NCBI GenBank assembly: GCA_003233535.1
Contig: QIMA01000353.1
Coordinates: 1-6,055 of the forward strand
Direction of reading: 5' to 3'
Origin: Rhodanobacteraceae bacterium
GTDB lineage: Bacteria; Pseudomonadota; Gammaproteobacteria; Xanthomonadales; SZUA-5
DNA length: 6,055 nucleotides
Part shown: positions 5,298-6,055 of the stretch, in pieces
How positions within the stretch are numbered: position 1 is the first letter of the stretch
Layout of the letters: each line of letters starts with the position of its first letter
Program-made: the position numbers and the translations under genes
Notes under the pieces: model-generated
What the model was told of the DNA's origin: nothing
Database searches by the model: none
The model's input: the letters and a program-made list of their open reading frames with translations, nothing else

Positions 5298-6055
5298 GGT
5301 GAAGGCTGTGACTCAGCCGATTGGGCGGCTGACCGCTCGTCCGTTCCAGTTTCGTTGTCATCTGCTGGGCAATCGGCCGACTTGCCGTACAGCTCGCTTT
5401 GTAAATAGCGTTCGTGCAGGTGGCGCAATATGACCATCACAATGGCCGCGACTGGCAGTCCCAGCAGCACGCCGACGAACCCGAACAGCTGGCCGCCGGC
5501 CATGATCGCAAAGATCACCACCACCGGGTGCAGGCCGATACGGTCGCCGACCAATTTGGGAGTCAAGACGAATCCTTCGGCAACTTGGCCGATGCCGAAG
5601 ACCATCAGGACCAACGCGACATGCAGGATGTCGTGGTGCTGCACCAGTGCAGCGACTACACCGGCAACCAAGCCGAACATTGTGCCCAGATAGGGAATGA
5701 AGCTGACCAGACCCGCGCCCAGGCCGATGAGCAGGGCGTAGTCAATGCCGACCAGCCAGAGGCCCACCGTGTAGATTGTCGCCAGTGAGGCCATGACCAG
5801 CAGCTGGCCACGCAAGAAACCGCCTAGGACTTGGTCTGACTGGTACGCCAGACCGCTCACCGTCGGCGCTAAGCTGCGTGGAATAACTTCGGATACGCGC
5901 TTGATGACGCTATCCCAGTCGCGCAGAAAGTAGAAAGTGAGCACCGGTATCAGCGCTAGGTTGATCAGCCAAGCGACGACTGCAAGCCCGCTCTTGGACA
6001 CAGAAGCCAGGGCCGAAGCGGCAAACCCGCCGGCGGCCTGCCAGTGCTCGCGGAG
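5294..6055 (-). CDS. PerM/AI-2E transporter family membrane protein, 5' end beyond the window
   Basis: The reading frame is open to the right edge, so 253 C-terminal residues are visible and the start lies outside. The GTG at 6001 is internal: the 18 codons before it (beginning LREHWQAAGG) continue the family sequence. Hydrophobic segments lie at visible residues about 23-43, 85-103, 105-138, 143-158 and 176-211. Family signatures are GGFLRGQ at 78-84, GLVSFIPYLG at 115-124 and EGFVLTPKLVGDRIGLHP at 160-177, followed by the glycine-rich GGQLFGFVGVLLGLP at 187-201. This is an inner-membrane protein. Members have been linked to export of autoinducer-2 or to sodium/proton exchange, but the substrate of most, including this one, is unknown. 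The last 30 or so residues form a hydrophilic, acidic and serine-rich cytoplasmic tail. Its stop overlaps the hda start by four bases, so the two are cotranscribed. Confidence 0.92.
   Translation of the reverse strand, partial: LREHWQAAGGFAASALASVSKSGLAVVAWLINLALIPVLTFYFLRDWDSVIKRVSEVIPRSLAPTVSGLAYQSDQVLGGFLRGQLLVMASLATIYTVGLWLVGIDYALLIGLGAGLVSFIPYLGTMFGLVAGVVAALVQHHDILHVALVLMVFGIGQVAEGFVLTPKLVGDRIGLHPVVVIFAIMAGGQLFGFVGVLLGLPVAAIVMVILRHLHERYLQSELYGKSADCPADDNETGTDERSAAQSAESQPSP

Noticed and set aside
5414..5788. Plus-strand frame rich in Gln, Asp and His, antisense to the permease gene
   Set aside because: The composition is what antisense reading of hydrophobic membrane codons gives; there is no start signal.
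5999..6001. GTG as start of the permease gene
   Set aside because: The frame stays open to the window edge and the upstream residues fit the family, so this codon is an internal valine.
1..6055. tRNA, rRNA, CRISPR arrays, insertion sequences, attachment sites
   Set aside because: No repeated spacer pattern, transposase-like frame, terminal repeats or recognisable RNA gene was seen on either strand.

Overview
The window looks like ordinary, gene-dense chromosome from a gammaproteobacterium of moderately high GC content. I read five genes: four complete and one cut by the right edge. Three lines of evidence point to Gammaproteobacteria: the divergent yggS / pilT-pilU pair (the arrangement I know from Pseudomonas), PilT and PilU proteins that align almost end to end with the Pseudomonas type, and a PerM-family permease directly followed by hda, a common gammaproteobacterial pairing. 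The Hda protein keeps a full Walker A lysine, unlike the E. coli protein as I remember it, so a lineage outside the enterics is likely. I cannot name a genus.

Left part (1-909): yggS, the pyridoxal-phosphate homeostasis protein, is on the minus strand. A Shine-Dalgarno-like sequence sits at the extreme left edge for a further minus-strand gene beyond the window, probably proC by analogy with Pseudomonas. A 189-base divergent intergenic region separates yggS from pilT.

Middle left (910-3302): pilT and pilU, both plus strand, encode the two retraction ATPases of the type IV pilus. They work together at the cytoplasmic base of the pilus to depolymerise pilin and drive twitching motility, surface sensing and DNA uptake. 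They are 171 bases apart. The gap holds an imperfect hairpin and a spaced direct repeat, so pilU may not depend only on pilT read-through. A hairpin after pilU may be the terminator.

Right part (3303-6055): three minus-strand genes. The order of transcription is a PerM/AI-2E family permease (5' end missing), hda (overlapping the permease stop by four bases), and an outer-membrane beta-barrel porin of the alginate-export type. The porin is convergent with pilU and 42 to 45 bases downstream of hda. It has a plausible promoter inside the end of hda and a palindrome next to its start codon. The permease-hda pair is core genome; the porin is the least predictable gene here and its substrate is unknown.

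I found no RNA genes, mobile elements, CRISPR arrays or clear signs of horizontal transfer, and no evidence of a wholly new system. The most useful leads are the porin with its control region, the pilT-pilU gap, and the canonical ATPase motifs of Hda.
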